Below, piece after piece: positions 34,012 through 46,752 of a DNA stretch of 64,000 nt; position 1 is the stretch's first letter; every line of letters starts with the position of its first letter. The stretch spans positions 174,116,178-174,180,177 of the forward strand of contig NC_064622.1 of the NCBI RefSeq assembly GCF_023898315.1, written 5' to 3'. This DNA comes from Schistocerca nitens (taxonomy: Eukaryota > Arthropoda > Insecta > Orthoptera > Acrididae). A program made the position numbers and the translations under genes. Under the pieces are notes generated by a model that saw only the letters and a list, made by a program, of their open reading frames with translations, was not told where the DNA came from and ran no database searches.

Positions 34012-34285
34012 CCGCAGTTCGTGGTCTTGCGGTAGCTTTCTCGCTTCCCGCGCATGGAGTCCCGGGTTCGATTTCCGGCGTGATTAGGGATTTTTCCTGC
34101 CTCGAGATGACTGGGTGTTGTTGTGTCGTCTTCATCATCATCATTCATCCCCATTACGGTCGGAGGAAGGCAATGGAAAACCACCTCCACTAGGACATTG
34201 CCTAGTGCAGCGGTGCGGGTCTCCCGCATCGTCCCCCATGCTCCTCGGAGTATAGGACCTCATCATCATCATCATCATCAATGTC
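34012..34285 (+). mobile_element. SINE, family 3 head with long body and (ATC)n tail
   Basis: The tRNA-like head has gtggtcttgcggtagctttc and a B box (gggttcgatttccgg). A body follows with gatgactgggtgttgt, catccccattacggtcgg, aatggaaaaccacctcc and gtctcccgcatcg. It ends in a catcatcat run (34261-34281). No clear target duplication. The head is shared with the element at 53824, which has a different tail. Confidence 0.75.
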
Positions 34286-34884
34286 CTTGCTTACTGAGGA
34301 ATTACTGTATAAATATGTCGATAGTATTTAAATTTGTCTGGAATGTTAAGAAAAGTACCACAGCTGACATTTCAGTTGCGCTTAGTAAGCCACGACTAGT
34401 TTCATTCTATACGAACATCCTAAAGCGACAAAGCGGCAGAAAAGTCACCTGAGGATGTTCATGGCTTAATAAAGCCACCTAAAATTACCGCTATGGTATT
34501 ATCCTTACCGTTCATATTAATCAGTTTCGAAAGTATGTCATAATAGAGATTATTTTGTTTTAGCCGTTTCTTACTGTTTTCTCTCTATCTATTTGTGCTG
34601 TCAAGATTTTCTTACAACCATGTGAACACAAACACATTGACTAAGTTACGATACAAGGATCTTGATTTTTCGCTGTCAGAATCATTTTAATTCTTTTTCG
34701 ACATCCTGAGGAATCGTGAGTCTCGTCTGTAATTATTGATTATTCCGAAGCTTTCGCATGACTACGCTTTAATATAATTTGTGACCACATTTCACGGGAA
34801 TTTGCCTCGACAAATATTGAAGTCCTGAATTGACATTAGCGTGAATTGGTTAACCACAATGTAATTGTCACACCTAACCAAAAG
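34286..34884. other. No recognised feature
   Basis: AT-rich DNA up to the LINE junction. It may include a decayed upstream part of the LINE relic that resumes at 37775, but no motif is clear. Confidence 0.4.
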
Positions 34885-35674
34885 GAGAAAGAAAACTGGC
34901 ATTCTACGGATCGGAGCGTGGAATGTCAGATCCCTTAATCGGGCAGGTAGGTTAGAAAATTTAAAAAGGGAAATGGATAGGTTAAAGTTAGATATAGTGG
35001 GAATTAGTGAAGTTCGGTGGCAGGAGGAACAAGACTTTTGGTCAGGTGATTACAGGGTTATAAATACAAAATCAAATAGGGGTAATGCAGGAGTAGGTTT
35101 AATAATGAATAAAAAAATAGGAGTGCGGGTTAGCTACTACAAACAGCATAGTGAACGCATTATTGTGGCCAAGATAGACACAAAGCCCATGCCTACTACA
35201 GTAGTACAAGTTTATATGCCAACTAGCTCTGCAGATGATGAAGAAATTGATGAAATGTATGACGAGATAAAAGAAATTATTCAGGTAGTGAAGGGAGACG
35301 AAAATTTAATAGTCATGGGTGACTGGAATTCGTCAGTAGGAAAAGGGAGAGAAGGAAACATAGTAGGTGAATATGGATTGGGGGGAAGAAATGAAAGAGG
35401 AAGCCGCCTTGTAGAATTTTGCACAGAGCATAACTTAATCATAGCTAACACTTGGTTCAAGAATCATAAAAGAAGGTTGTATACCTGGAAGAATCCTGGA
35501 GATACTAATAGGTATCAGATAGATTATATAATGGTAAGACAGAGATTTAGGAACCAGGTTTTAAATTGTAAGACATTTCCAGGGGCAGATGTGGATTCTG
35601 ACCACAATCTATTGGTTACGAACTGCAGATTGAAACTGAAGAAACTGCAAAAAGGTGGGAATTTAAGGAGATGA
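34885..35674 (+). pseudogene. RTE LINE endonuclease region
   Basis: Endonuclease motifs: RIGAWNVRSLNRAGRL (Asn), DIVGISEVRW (catalytic Glu), VYMPTSSADD, IVMGDWNSSVG (Asp-Asn), YQIDYIMV and VDSDHNLLVT (Ser-Asp-His). All key residues are preserved. The apparent ATG at 34865 lies in flanking DNA upstream of the target duplication, so it is not the element's own start. The frame stops at TGA 35672-35674, beyond which the same frame continues with DLDKLTKPEIVQSFRENI, so this is a nonsense mutation and not a natural end. Confidence 0.88.
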
Positions 35675-36256
35675 GACCTGGATAAACTGACTAAACCAGA
35701 GATTGTACAGAGTTTCAGGGAGAACATAAGGGAACAGTTGACAAGAATGGGGGAAAGAAATACAGTAGAAGAAGAATGGGTAGCTTTGAGGGATGAAGTA
35801 GTGAAGGCAGCAGAGGATCAAGTAGGTAAAAAGATGAGGGCTAATGGAAATCCTTGGGTGACAGAAGAAATATTGAATTTAATTGACGAAAGGAGAAAAT
35901 ATAAAAATGCAGTAAATGAAGCAGGCAAAAAGGAATACAAACGTCTCAAAAATGAGATCGACATGAAGTGCAAAATGGCTAAGCAGGCATGGCTAGAGGA
36001 CAAATGCAAGGATATAGAGGTTTATCTCACTAGAGGTAAGATAGATACTGCCTACAGGAAAATTCAAGAGACCTTTGGAGAAAAGAGAACGACTTGTATG
36101 AATATCAAGAGCTCAGATGGAAACACAGTTCTAAGCAAAGAAGCGAAAGCAGAAAGGTGGAAAGAGTATATAGAGGGTCTATACAAGGGCGATGTAGTTG
36201 AGGACAACATTATGGAAATGGAAGAGGATGTAGATGAAGACGAAATGGTAATATGA
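35675..36256 (+). pseudogene. RTE LINE linker between endonuclease and RT
   Basis: A lysine- and glutamate-rich linker with NPWVTEEILNLIDERRKYKN and KEYKRLKNEIDMKCKMAKQA, typical of the RTE interdomain segment, followed by ERWKEYIEGLYKGD. The frame ends at TGA 36254-36256 because of a shift; the true continuation (EEFDRALKDLSRNKAPG) is in a different frame from 36265. Confidence 0.85.
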
Positions 36257-37749
36257 TACTGTGTGAAGAGTTTGACAGAGCACTGAAAGACCTGAGTCGA
36301 AACAAGGCCCCGGGAGTAGACAACATTCCATTAGAACTACTGACGGCCTTGGGAGAGCCAGTCATGACAAAACTCTACCATCTGGTGAGCAAGATGTATG
36401 AGACAGGCGAAATACCCACAGACTTCTAGAAGAATATAATAATCCCAATACCAAAGAAAGCAGGTGTTGACAGATGTGAAAATTACCGAACTATCAGTTT
36501 AATAAGTCACAGCTGCAAAATACTAACGCGAATTCTTTACAGACGAATGGAAAAACTGGTAGAAGCGGACCTCGGGGAAGATCAGTTTGGATTTCGTAGA
36601 AATGTTGGAACACGTGAGGCAATACTAACCTTACGACTTATCTTAGAAGAAAGATTAAGAAAAGGCAAACCTACGTTTCTAGCATTTGTAGACTTAGAGA
36701 AAGCTTTTGACAACGTTAACTGGAATACTCTCTTTCAAATTCTGAAGGTGTCAGGGGTAAAATACAGGGAGCGAAAGGCTATTTACAATTTGTACAGAAA
36801 CCAGATGGCAGTTATAAGAGTCGAGGGGCATGAAAGGGAAGCAGTGGTTGGGAAGGGAGTGAGACAGGGTTGTAGCATCTCCCCGATGCTATTCAATCTG
36901 TATATTGAGCAAGCAGTAAAGGAAACAAAACAAATGTTCGGAGCAGGTATTAAAATCCATGGAGATGAAATAAAAACTTTGAGGTTCGCCGATGACATTG
37001 TAATTCTGTCAGAGACAGCAAAGGACTTGGAAGAGCAGTTGAACGGAATGGACAGTGTCTTGAAAGGAGGATATAAGATGAACATCAACAAAAGCAAAAC
37101 GAGGATAATGGAATGTAGTCAAATTAAATCAGGTGATGCTGAGGGGATTAGATTAGGAAATGAGACACTTAAAGTAGTAAAGGAGTTTTGCTATTTAGGG
37201 AGTAAAATAACTGATGATGGTCGAAGTAGAGAGGATATAAAATTTAGACTGGCAATGGCAAGGAAATCATTTCTGAAGAAGAGAAATTTGTTAACATCGA
37301 GTATAGATTTAAGTGTCAGGAAGTCGTTTCTGAAAGTATTTGTATGGAGTGTAGCCATGTATGGAAGTGAAACGTGGACGATAACCAGTTTGGACAAGAA
37401 GATAATAGAAGCTTTCGAAATGTGGTGCTACAGAAGAATGCTGAAGATAAGGTGGGTAGATCACGTAACTAATGAGGAGGTATTGAATCGGATTGGGGAG
37501 AAGAGAAGTTTGTGGCACAACTTGACTAGAAGAAGGGATCGGTTGGTAGGACATGTTCTGAGGCATCAAGGGATCACCAATTTAGTATTGGAGGGCAGCG
37601 TGGAGGGTAAAAATCGTAGGGGGAGACCAAGAGATCAATACACTAAGCAGATTCAGAAGGATGTAGGTTGCAGTAGGTACTGGGAGATGAAGAAGCTTGC
37701 ACAGGATAGAGTAGCATGGAGAGCTGCATCAAACCAGTCTCAGGACTGA
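36256..37749 (+). pseudogene. RTE LINE reverse transcriptase and C-terminal region
   Basis: It starts with LKDLSRNKAPGVDNIPLELL, then TAG at 36427-36429 after GEIPTDF. It continues in the same frame with NIIIPIPKK, FGFRRNVGTREAI, AFVDLEKAFDNVNW (motif A), GVRQGCSISPMLFNLYIEQA, LRFADDIVIL (catalytic Asp pair) and FCYLGSKI. The C-terminal region has MYGSETWTI, WCYRRMLKIRW and GHVLRHQG, characteristic of this LINE group. About 400 codons remain open from ATG 36547. The same C-terminal block recurs as fragments at 4545, 29839, 54386 and 56819. Confidence 0.92.
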
Positions 37750-37774
37750 AGACCACAACAACAACAACCAAAAG

Positions 37775-38655
37775 ATTGGAATGTTGCACTTCATTGTTCA
37801 GCCAATGTAGGCAGAAGAATTCTTATGACTTGGGAGAAATCACTTATGGGGTTCCGGTGTTCCACAAGGCTCAGTCTTAGGTCTACATTTGTTTCTAATA
37901 TGTGTAAACGACATCCCTTTTGAGGATGACATTAGTATTGTCATCAGTCCAAACATATTTACAACAGACGTAAGGGTAAATAATGGTCTTAAAAGTATTA
38001 TTGGGTGGTTTTCTACGAACGGTATCAGAACTCAGTTTCAAAAGAGATATACACATCTAGAGTTACCACGCCAGAGAAAAGTGTAAGGTGTAATGAGGAA
38101 ACAATGACTATGGTGGAAACTGAAAAAATTGTAGGTGTTCATATTGATAATACTTTAAGCTACAAAAAAAAAATTGCAACTTTTAAAACCACTTACTCAG
38201 CCGCATTTGCACTGCGAATTATGGCGAAGCTTGGCGACGCCAATCGGTATTGCGTATTTCCATCCAATAATGCCATATAAAATAATGTTTTGAGGTAGCT
38301 CACCTTTAAGAAAGAAATAAAGTCTTCATTATACAAGAAGTGCCCATCCACGACCATCTTGTAGGCCTTTGTGCAAAAAGTTAGTCGTTTTGACTACTGG
38401 ATCACAGTATATTTATTCCCCTCATGAATTTCTCCGTAAATAATCCACCACAGTTCAAAAGGAACAATGATGTACATAATTACAACAACAAACATTGATA
38501 AGATTGTCTTCAGCAATAAAAGGGGTGCACAATGCTGACACTAAAATTTATTGCTCGCTCTCATTGTTATAATAAAATATCAGACAGTCAGCAAACTTAA
38601 ATCTGAAAACAGACTGAAAAAGTTTTTCTTTGAAAGTTCCTTCTGTTCCGTTGAT
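37775..38655 (+). pseudogene. Jockey/CR1-like LINE relic
   Basis: Near 37858 the frame reads GVPQGSVLGLHLFLICVNDI, the motif before the catalytic site. Then comes LKSIIGWFSTNGIRTQF and, at 38120-38220, EKIVGVHIDNTLSYKKK and AFALRIMAKLGD. The catalytic ADD region is degraded. The RTE LINE ends immediately before it, so the RTE may have inserted into this older element. Confidence 0.7.
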
Positions 38656-38706
38656 GAATGTATTTGTAATGTATAAAAGGCAGTGGGTAGGAATTACAAA
38701 CTCACA

Positions 38707-38963
38707 GTCCGCCCCCGTTAGCTGAGTGGTCAGTACAGCGGAATGCCACGCCAAGGGCCCCTGCTTCGATTCCTGTCTGGTGCAGGAGATTTTCTCCGCA
38801 CAGGGACTGGGTGTTGTGTTGTCCTCATCATCATTTCATCCCCATCTCCGACGCGCAAGTTGCCCAATGTGGCGTCGAATGGAATAAGTACTTGCCCTCG
38901 GCGGCCGAACTTCGCCAAATGGGAGACTCACGGCCCACAGTGCCGTACGCTCTTTTCCATTTC
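38707..38963 (+). mobile_element. SINE, family 4
   Basis: The tRNA-like head has gttagctgagtggtcagtac and a degenerate B box (gcttcgattcctgtc), then ggactgggtgttgtgttgtc, a catcatcatttcatccccat core and a ggcggccgaac end. The 11-base duplication acaaactcaca is at 38696-38706 and 38964-38974. A second copy is at 49270. Confidence 0.92.
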
Positions 38964-38974
38964 ACAAACTCACA

Positions 38975-39426
38975 CATGTATTTAAGAAAGAAAAAAAGGC
39001 TTTGAAAATGGTAAGCATGAAGATACGTTTGCATATGAGTCTTAAAGTGAACTAAAATGACTCGCTCCACGTCAATAATATTAATCGTAGGAAGGATCCA
39101 TGGAACATGAAACTAACTAACGAAGTCTCTCGAGTCTGATTCGTTCAATTAAGCGTTCTCGATGCACTTGCCACATTAATTCCCCGTAGAAATCCGAGTT
39201 TTCGACAGTAGTCAACATTGTTTACCTCTGGGAAGAAAGCTATCGTCGAAGAATTAACGGAATCACACGGGCGCAAACGATGCAATAGTGTCCTCTTCTA
39301 GTGGAGATTCAGTTGCAATCAACGATGAAGCACCATCTACATCATTTGTCTTAATCACAATGTTTAATTTGCAGCAAGTGCCGGCTCCCATGCTTTGCTG
39401 AATACGTAGAGCGTAGCCGAAACTCT
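38975..39426. other. No recognised feature
   Basis: Mixed DNA; nothing identifiable. Confidence 0.45.
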
Positions 39427-39439
39427 AGTAAAGTTTTGA

Positions 39440-39635
39440 TGGTTCAAATGGCTCTGAGCACTATGGGACTCAACTTCTGAGGTCATTAGTCCCCTAGAAC
39501 TTAGAACTAGTTAAACCTAACTAACCTAAGGACGTCACACACATCCATGCCCGAGGCAGGATTCGAACCTGCGACCGTAGCGGTCTCGCGGTTCCAGACT
39601 GCAGCGCCTAGAACCGCACGGCCACTTCGCCCGGC
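39440..39635 (-). mobile_element. SINE, family 1
   Basis: A full minus-strand copy with the 13-base duplication agtaaagttttga at 39427-39439 and 39636-39648; both copies are identical. Confidence 0.94.
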
Positions 39636-39648
39636 AGTAAAGTTTTGA

Positions 39649-41844
39649 ATACGAACTGCAATTTCAATAGTCACTTTGGTAACTGATTCCCGGTGGTTTA
39701 AGGTCTGGACTAGGATCCGTGCCTTTTCAAACAAGATGAATTGCTTATTCGTAAGCCCGTGCTAGACAACAGCAGATTTTTCTTAAAAGATGTCTGTTCA
39801 TTATGTGCTGCTGATGGCCGGCACAACGTTCAGAAACGGATTGAATGCACTGTATCTACTGTCAAAGTCGTATGGTATAAAGTAAACACCTGCAACTCTG
39901 AGGCTACGCCTATCCTTCACAGAGCGTAAAATTTCTCTGATTTTTCTTCGAGGCCAAAAGACGATTTTGTTCCTATGTTTGTTTACAGTTTGTCCAATTT
40001 TACTCCGTTGAACAGAAGGGAGGTCGTATGCTGATGTTGTTATGTTTATTGACTGCATTTACATTTGTGTTTTCCGGATGCGACTGACTTAATTTTCTAT
40101 GCCCGACAGTTATTTCGTCGCCGAGATAGTTCTCGTGCGTTATACTTCTAATTTTTTATTTCCCAGGTGCTGTTCACATGCGTCTATGGATCAAAATGAG
40201 ATAGGACGAAGTTTCTGCAAATTAGTCCTCTGTGTAAAAGTGAAGTACCGAAGGCCGGACTGTAAAATTCTGAAGAACAGTAAGAGTGACTGTGAAAGAA
40301 AGAGAACTCTGGAGTTTCAGTATCTTATTTATGTTTTCATGCTGTTCAGCGGGGCGTATATGGCAAGGATAAACAACAAAAAGAACCATTTAGTGGTCTT
40401 GAATTACATTTCAAACTTGTACACCGAAAAATGTGTGTGACTGAAGGCCTCAGTGTCATTATATCACTGTCTGCATTCTATATTATTTATGTTCCTTCTT
40501 AGCTCAAAGGAGAAAGATTCATGATGTAATGATATATCACTTCTGCTATTTAAAACATGGTATCTTATCGTTAGTTTACAGTTCCCGAGCTTAGTTGCTG
40601 CTCTGGAGAATCGTTACTACTGTGCTTATATTACCCATATCCCATATGTTGTTAGTTATTAGAAAACAATGCTACTTTCAGTCACAATCCATAAATATTA
40701 TCAGGTTTGAACTACTTCAACAGTTATATCGTCTTCAGTTAAACTAATGTTGATGCTTTACTGACTGGAGAACAGTACATAATACAACGCCTCCAGTCAG
40801 GCTATGAGTTACATGAGGTGATTAGGGTGACTGGTATGGTTTTTCAGTACTGAAATGCCCCTGTTTTTATGTTTCAGTTTTTCGTTTTCTTAAATATTTT
40901 AACATACAGCAGAAATGATAGTTACATAGTGCAGGCTCCCTGAAATTAACGAAACAGTCGAAACCCGTCTAGCAGTTTAAATTTTTGCAATTGTGAAGTG
41001 TGAGTTCACAGAAGGAGTTTTGTAATTGCTAATACAAAACATATATCAGATAACAATTCACAATTATCTAAAAAATTATAGTCGCCTGACCGGTAGCCAT
41101 ACCATGCTACAGTAATACAAAGCGAGTTATTTCTGTAGTCGTGCGCGAAGTGAAAGGAGGTGGTGCGCTGCATGTGGGCAAAGTAGCAGAACGTGGACTA
41201 TTACTGCGACTCATAAGTTGGCGTTTAAAGACACCACAAACGTCGACGTCAGTGGAACGATAGCTCTAACTTCCTTTCCTCCTCTGACCTACGGGCCACA
41301 CATATACTAAACATTTAACTTTGTAGCGAACTTCGCGCTTCGGTAAAATATACTAGAAGATTAAAACTGAGTACCGGATTGAGAATCTATACTGAATCCT
41401 TGCCCTTTTTGTGTTATAATCTTATCGAATGGGTTATCTACGCACGATTAGCAATACACCTAACAGCTTCCACATGCAAGTACGTCGCTGCGTTGTGTAT
41501 TAAAATACAATACCACATGATCCAATTTTGCTAACCATCTTTCTTATTATGCGCAAAAAAGTTGGAACATTTAATTTTGTAGTATCTTGTAGTGTTTATG
41601 ACATTCCAATGAGTCACATGTTTTAATTACACACGAAGGCAACAGTAGCTCTTTCCAATTTGTACTGGGCTCCCCTCATACATATGGACTGATCGGTTTC
41701 TCCATATGTATGCCACATCAAATTAGAGTTGAGGTTGGAGTTTTCGACGATTATTATCGCTGTCTACGTCGTCATAAAGGAAAGAATCTTATTTTTATTT
41801 ACTGACGACAAGGACAGTGATAATAATCTCGATATTTTTAATTT
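39649..41844. other. No recognised feature
   Basis: About 2.2 kb of AT-rich DNA. The largest frame (40099-40440, plus, 113 codons) has no recognisable motif, no signal peptide and no supporting context. I do not call it a gene. Confidence 0.45.
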
Positions 41845-42017
41845 CAAAAAATGGTTCAAATGGCTCTGAGCACTATGGGACTTCTGAGGTCATCAGCCCC
41901 TAGAACTTAGAACTACGTAAACCTAACTAACCTAAGGACATCACGCACATCCATGCCCGAGGCAGGATTCGAACCTGCGACCGTGGCGCCTAGAACCGCT
42001 CGGCCACTCCAACCGGC
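41845..42017 (-). mobile_element. SINE, family 1, internally deleted
   Basis: The tail and B box are present, but about 25 bases between the B-box side and the A box are missing (gaccgtggcgcctag joins directly), so the promoter is probably damaged. The flanks tttttaattt and ttttgaattt may be a diverged duplication. Confidence 0.82.
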
Positions 42018-42059
42018 TTTTGAATTTTACTTAGATTTGATATGGCTTACGCAGTAAGT

Positions 42060-43180
42060 CTTGGTTTGATGCTTGAGTTCGTGGCGTTTTTCCGTAAGTT
42101 TAATAAACACACCCGATACACATAACAGAGACTTTAGTCATCAGTAATATATTCTCCTTCGCTATTTACAACAGTCTGCCAATGCGGGGAAATTTTTCAA
42201 TTACGTGACTATAGAAATCACGTGGTTTATAGGCGAAGAACTGGTCGAGCCATGCTCGGAACGCACCTTCATCCGGAAAGGAAGTTCCTTAAAGGCTGTT
42301 CGATAGAGAGCGTAAGAGGTAAACATCTGATGGCGCAAGACCAGGTAAACAAGCTGTGTGTGAAATGACTTCCCAACAGAACTCTTGTACAATGCTTTTT
42401 GTCAGTCTGTACGATGCGGGCGGTCTTTATCGTGGATTAGGATCACTTCACGCAGTCTTCCTGGTCGTTGTTCTTGGGTTGATTCTGCAAGACATCTTAC
42501 TTGTTGACACTAAATTTCAGCAGCGATGATTACGCCTTGGGGGAGCAACCCGTAATACACCACGCCGTCGCTGATCCTCTAGATGCATAACATTTTCTTT
42601 TGTGAATACGGGCATGTCTTTGTAGGGGGAGTTGCTGCTTTGTTTGGGCTACACCGTTTCTCGTCACCAGTAACGATGCAGGATAGGAATGATCGATGTA
42701 GTTCACGATCAAATTGATGAAGAGCAAGCAGAGGTAACGTATGGCCCACCCACTGATTTCTGTGATTTTGTCTTCGAGCGTGCTGTACCATCCGATTTCT
42801 GAACCCCCCTCATTGCATGAAAATGTTTCACGATGGTGGTATGATCGCAGTTCTTACATTTACCAGTTCTCGAGTAAACTGGCGTGATTCGTTGTGAATT
42901 AATGGCTTCAAACAATCTCAACCAAACCACCAAGATCCTCCTGAACGAGGAGAGGCAGTAACATCAAAACGATCCTCCTTAAAATGCCATGCTGTGTCCA
43001 GTGGCATTATCCAGATACAAGCCGCAAATGTTTCTTGGCTACCTCCTCTGCTGTCACCTCTCTATTGAACTTAAACAAAAGAACATGTCAGAGATCTTCC
43101 GGTTTCTCCACTTGGCAGTCCATCTTTTAGCGTCCACAGGTCCACTCACTATCTCCATATGACAAAATGTCAATAGGGAA
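42060..43180 (-). pseudogene. Mariner transposase relic
   Basis: The minus strand opens with ATG near 43122 (MDCQVEKPEDLRHVLLFKFN after correcting a stop), the helix-turn-helix start of mariner transposases. A later block near 42740-42640 reads FDRELHRSFLSCIVTGDEKR, matching the first catalytic Asp of the D,D34D triad (TGDEKW). Next come PTKTCPYSQKKMLC, and downstream the region near 42230 ends the protein. Several shifts and stops. Precise terminal repeats were not found. Confidence 0.72.
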
Positions 43181-43874
43181 ACTCATACAGCAACAGTGAA
43201 CTACAAATAGAAAATGACAATCGGTAAGTAAACCCATATCAACGGAAATACCAACATGCAAAACAAAAACGCTACAAACTTTTGCAAAATTCTGATATTT
43301 TAATTCAGTGACAGCGATTGCGAAAAACTCGATTATCACACGAAACAATTTCTTTCTTTAACCGTTTCGCATTCAAACTCACATACCATTGTTAACAACC
43401 ATCGTTACTTTGTTTATTATTGGGGAGACAATCTGTTTCTCAAGAAATTGTGACTGTCTTAAGCTATTTCTTTGTCGCCTGACGAATTTTCTTTTCTGGT
43501 AGATTTCTCTAAGCTTTGATGTATCTCATAATATTGCTTCTTATCCCATGATTCAATGGTGTGTTAGAACCCTACATTTAAAATCGGATGGTTTTCCTAT
43601 TCTAAGGTACTGAAATTATTTCCTTGGTTATCCCACTCCGTCTAGCAATTGCCGAAATGGTTCTTTAACCAGGTCATGATCATCCGATCAGCATCGTCTA
43701 ATAACGCTGGACTGCGGTACACTACAAAAGTTATCAACTTGTTAAATGACAACACATTTGATGAAATTCAGTAGTAAAACAATTCTGACCATTAACGACA
43801 AAAGTTTCCGAAATAGTTCTTGACCATACAACAAATTCCAGTATCCGCTTCTGAAGATGAGTTTAGGTTATAAA
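43181..43874. other. No recognised feature
   Basis: AT-rich DNA; no coding or repeat signature. Confidence 0.45.
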
Positions 43875-43879
43875 GATAA

Positions 43880-44394
43880 TGTGGTGTCACTGCCAGACAC
43901 CACACTTGCTAGGTGGTAGCTTAAATCGGCCGCGGTCCATTAGTACATGTCGGACCCGCGTGTCGCCACTGTGTGATCGCAGACCGAGCGCCACCACACG
44001 GCAGGTCTCGAGAGACGTACGAGAACTCGCCCCAGTTGTACGACGACGTTGCTAGCGACTATACGAACGAAGCCTTTGCTCTCATTTGCCGAGAGACAGT
44101 TAGAATAGCCTTCAGCTACGTTAATGGCTACGACTTAGCAAGGCGCCATTAGCCTTAAATATCTTGTATATAAAGAGTCACTTGTATCGCCCCAATCTCC
44201 AGATGTCTCATCAAGAACGATGTATACAATGATGTATTAAAAGTTAAGTATATTCCAAAGATACGTATTTTCTTTATCACATTCATTAAGTCTCCTGTTT
44301 CAGACCTCACTCCATCCTTCGTGAGTTAGCGCGTGCATCTTGGCCGCCTCTTTCAATTAGTGTGCGTAGTGTTGGCAAGTCTGCCGACACTACA
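43880..44394 (+). mobile_element. Solo LTR of an LTR retrotransposon
   Basis: It starts TGTGGTGTCAC and ends GACACTACA (TG...CA), with the 5-base duplication gataa at 43875-43879 and 44395-44399. It contains a TATA-like signal (gtatataaag, about 44167) and an AT-rich segment with attaaaag downstream, as expected for promoter and polyadenylation parts. No internal gag or pol lies nearby, so it is the product of LTR-LTR recombination. The orientation is inferred from the TATA-like box; Ty3/gypsy affiliation is from recall only. Confidence 0.88.
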
Positions 44395-44399
44395 GATAA

Positions 44400-46242
44400 A
44401 ACTTGAAACAAAGAGGTATTATGGAAAATAGTCTTACTAGCACCTGTTATTTCGAATCTGACTACGGCATTGTTTTTAAGTAAATCGATTATATATATAT
44501 ATGGCCAATGCACTGGACTGCACTAATCGTAGCGATTGGTAGACCCAGGGGAGCGTGGCACTGATCCTGTTTCATTCAACACGACTTTGACACAGTTCCT
44601 GTTTTGGCTTCACTGAGGTTAAAATAGTTTAACTGGAAAGCGTAATAATAATTTAACAATCAGGATGTGAATGGAAGGGCTGATAGGGAAAAATGCATTC
44701 TAGGGTATTGTGAAGAAACATCCTTTTTATCGTTTTACTAGAGAAAATGTGTACGGGACAACACTATGGTATTTGTTCGGTAAGTTTTCGGTTTAATTAA
44801 TTCTTCAGTTTACTCACAGTTATTCTCTGTATTTTGAGGTGAAAGCTGGTTTCTGAACAATGAGTTAAAAGTCTCTTCCCTTTATCGATGTTTGTGTTCG
44901 ATGATGACATGCGCACATTGCCGCAGATAATAACCATTGCTGACACCGGTAAATGTATGTTGTAGTACTCGTACTAAGTCAGACTGGTTATATTTAATCT
45001 ACATTATAAATTAATAACAATAAGCTATTTTTAGAAAATACCAATTTTATGGTTTTGTATCATTAATAGACTATGTATGAAATACAGTCCTCATTCTAAG
45101 GTCAAGTAGTAATTTAAACATGGGGGAGATGTTTTATATTTTTCTGCAAATTTTAACACTTCATTACACAAGGTGTCTAATTTTAAAAATAAAATAATTA
45201 TAGCCTGTTGGGTATACAAAAAGTGAAATTGCTCACATGCAAAATAAAAGTAACGACAAGGAACTGACAGTACCATACTCCACATTAGTTTTTGTTCGAT
45301 TTACTTCCTGTAATTTTAGCATGTTATGTGGACGAACATGATGCGTTTCAGAAAAACTGCTGTCAGCACTTAAGTTTTTGTTTCCCTATTACTGCTCTAT
45401 TTCTGCGTTTTGTCATGCTTCTTACCAGGAAGGAGAAATTAACGAAGAATTATGGTTATTATCCCTTTAATAATGAACGAAAAAAATGAAAATCGAAAAT
45501 AGTTACATTCAGAAGTTTTTTATATATCTTTCGCTAATATAAAAAGAAAATAAGCTTACCAACAGTGTCATGCGTCATCACTGGAATAATACAGTTACTT
45601 TTAGTGGGAGACATAAATGTTTGTGTTAAAAATGAAGGTGAAGGGAGCATGTAACAGAACGTTAACTGGGTACGCATACTTTCTGTTATCAAACAGAAAT
45701 ATGTTGTATTTAATCCCAGAATAACAGTCTTCCATCAGTTAAATTCGTTGATATAATTATTTCTCAACTCTGATAAGTAATTGTGCAGTAATAACCCTTT
45801 GAAAATTCATGTTCCTTTGATTCTTGTGTTATCTTTAATAACATGTGACCAAGATCTTACGTCGTTTACCAAAGTGTTATTCTCGTTGTTTCGTTTTGCG
45901 TTCCGTAGCGTTTGAAATACAGTAGGACGATGGAGTACGTGGATCAGTATATATCTGCTGCTGGATAAACATCTTCTCTGGACTTTTGCTTGCATTACAC
46001 TCTTCAGCTTTAAGCATCCGTGTTTCTCCTGCACTTTTCCTAAAGTCATCTCAACACCTTCTATTAGATCGTGGACTCGGACTTTTCTTATCTGATGAAA
46101 CCCAGCAAATAGCCTAATTCATCCATCAGCTAACATTATTCTGTATACATGTCACGCACACCATTTGATTTTATTTACTGTTATAATTACGTATTCTATT
46201 TTAATAAGTTATACTGCATGATAAAAAAAATGCTGCATCTGA
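44400..46242. other. No recognised feature; short (TA)n near 44488
   Basis: About 1.8 kb of AT-rich DNA. Only a short TA run (44488-44502) and unsupported small frames. Confidence 0.45.
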
Positions 46243-46254
46243 AGACATGGTCGG

Positions 46255-46450
46255 TTGGTTCAAATGGCTCTGAGCACTATGCGACTTAACTTCTGAGGTC
46301 ATCAGTCGCCTAGAACTTAGAACTAATTAAACCTAACTAACCTAAGGACATCACACACATCCAAGCCCGAGGCAGGATTCGAACCTGCGACCGTAGCGGT
46401 CGCTCGGCTCCAGACTGCAGCGCCTAGAACCGCACGGCCACTCCGGCCGG
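46255..46450 (-). mobile_element. SINE, family 1
   Basis: A full minus-strand copy; 12-base duplication agacatggtcgg at 46243-46254 and 46451-46462, identical. Confidence 0.94.
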
Positions 46451-46462
46451 AGACATGGTCGG

Positions 46463-46752
46463 AAGTCATAGCGCACACTGTCGGCTGGTAAATAAATGTA
46501 AACAGTGATAATTCTCTGTGACAGGCAGAACGACCACCAGACTGCATGAATGTTGTTCGTGTTTAGCGTTGTTACCAGGCGAGGGTATACAAGGGAACAG
46601 CGTTTCAGATGTTGAGTGATCATTGTGACTGATGCAGGGAAGTCACGTACCTGTGTGGAACACCTTATCTGATGAAGCCTGTCACTCTAGTCTACCTTGT
46701 GCAATGTTTCTGTAAGGTGAGATTCAACAGCCGTAAAGTGTTTAATAGAATG
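46463..46752. other. No recognised feature
   Basis: No identifiable signal. Confidence 0.4.

Larger units (their letters stand above)
34885..37765 (+). mobile_element. RTE-type LINE with exact target duplications
   Basis: A 2.88-kb insertion bounded by the 9-base duplication aaccaaaag (34876-34884 and 37766-37774), with a 3' (CAA)n tail. The copy begins almost at the endonuclease, so it is probably 5' truncated. Coding order is APE endonuclease, linker, reverse transcriptase, C-terminal region. Three lesions break it: an in-frame TGA at 35672-35674, a frameshift near 36250 and an in-frame TAG at 36427-36429. Confidence 0.94.

Noticed and set aside
40099..40440. 113-codon open frame
   Set aside because: No motif, signal peptide, codon bias or splice context; the length is not exceptional for 64 kb searched in six frames.
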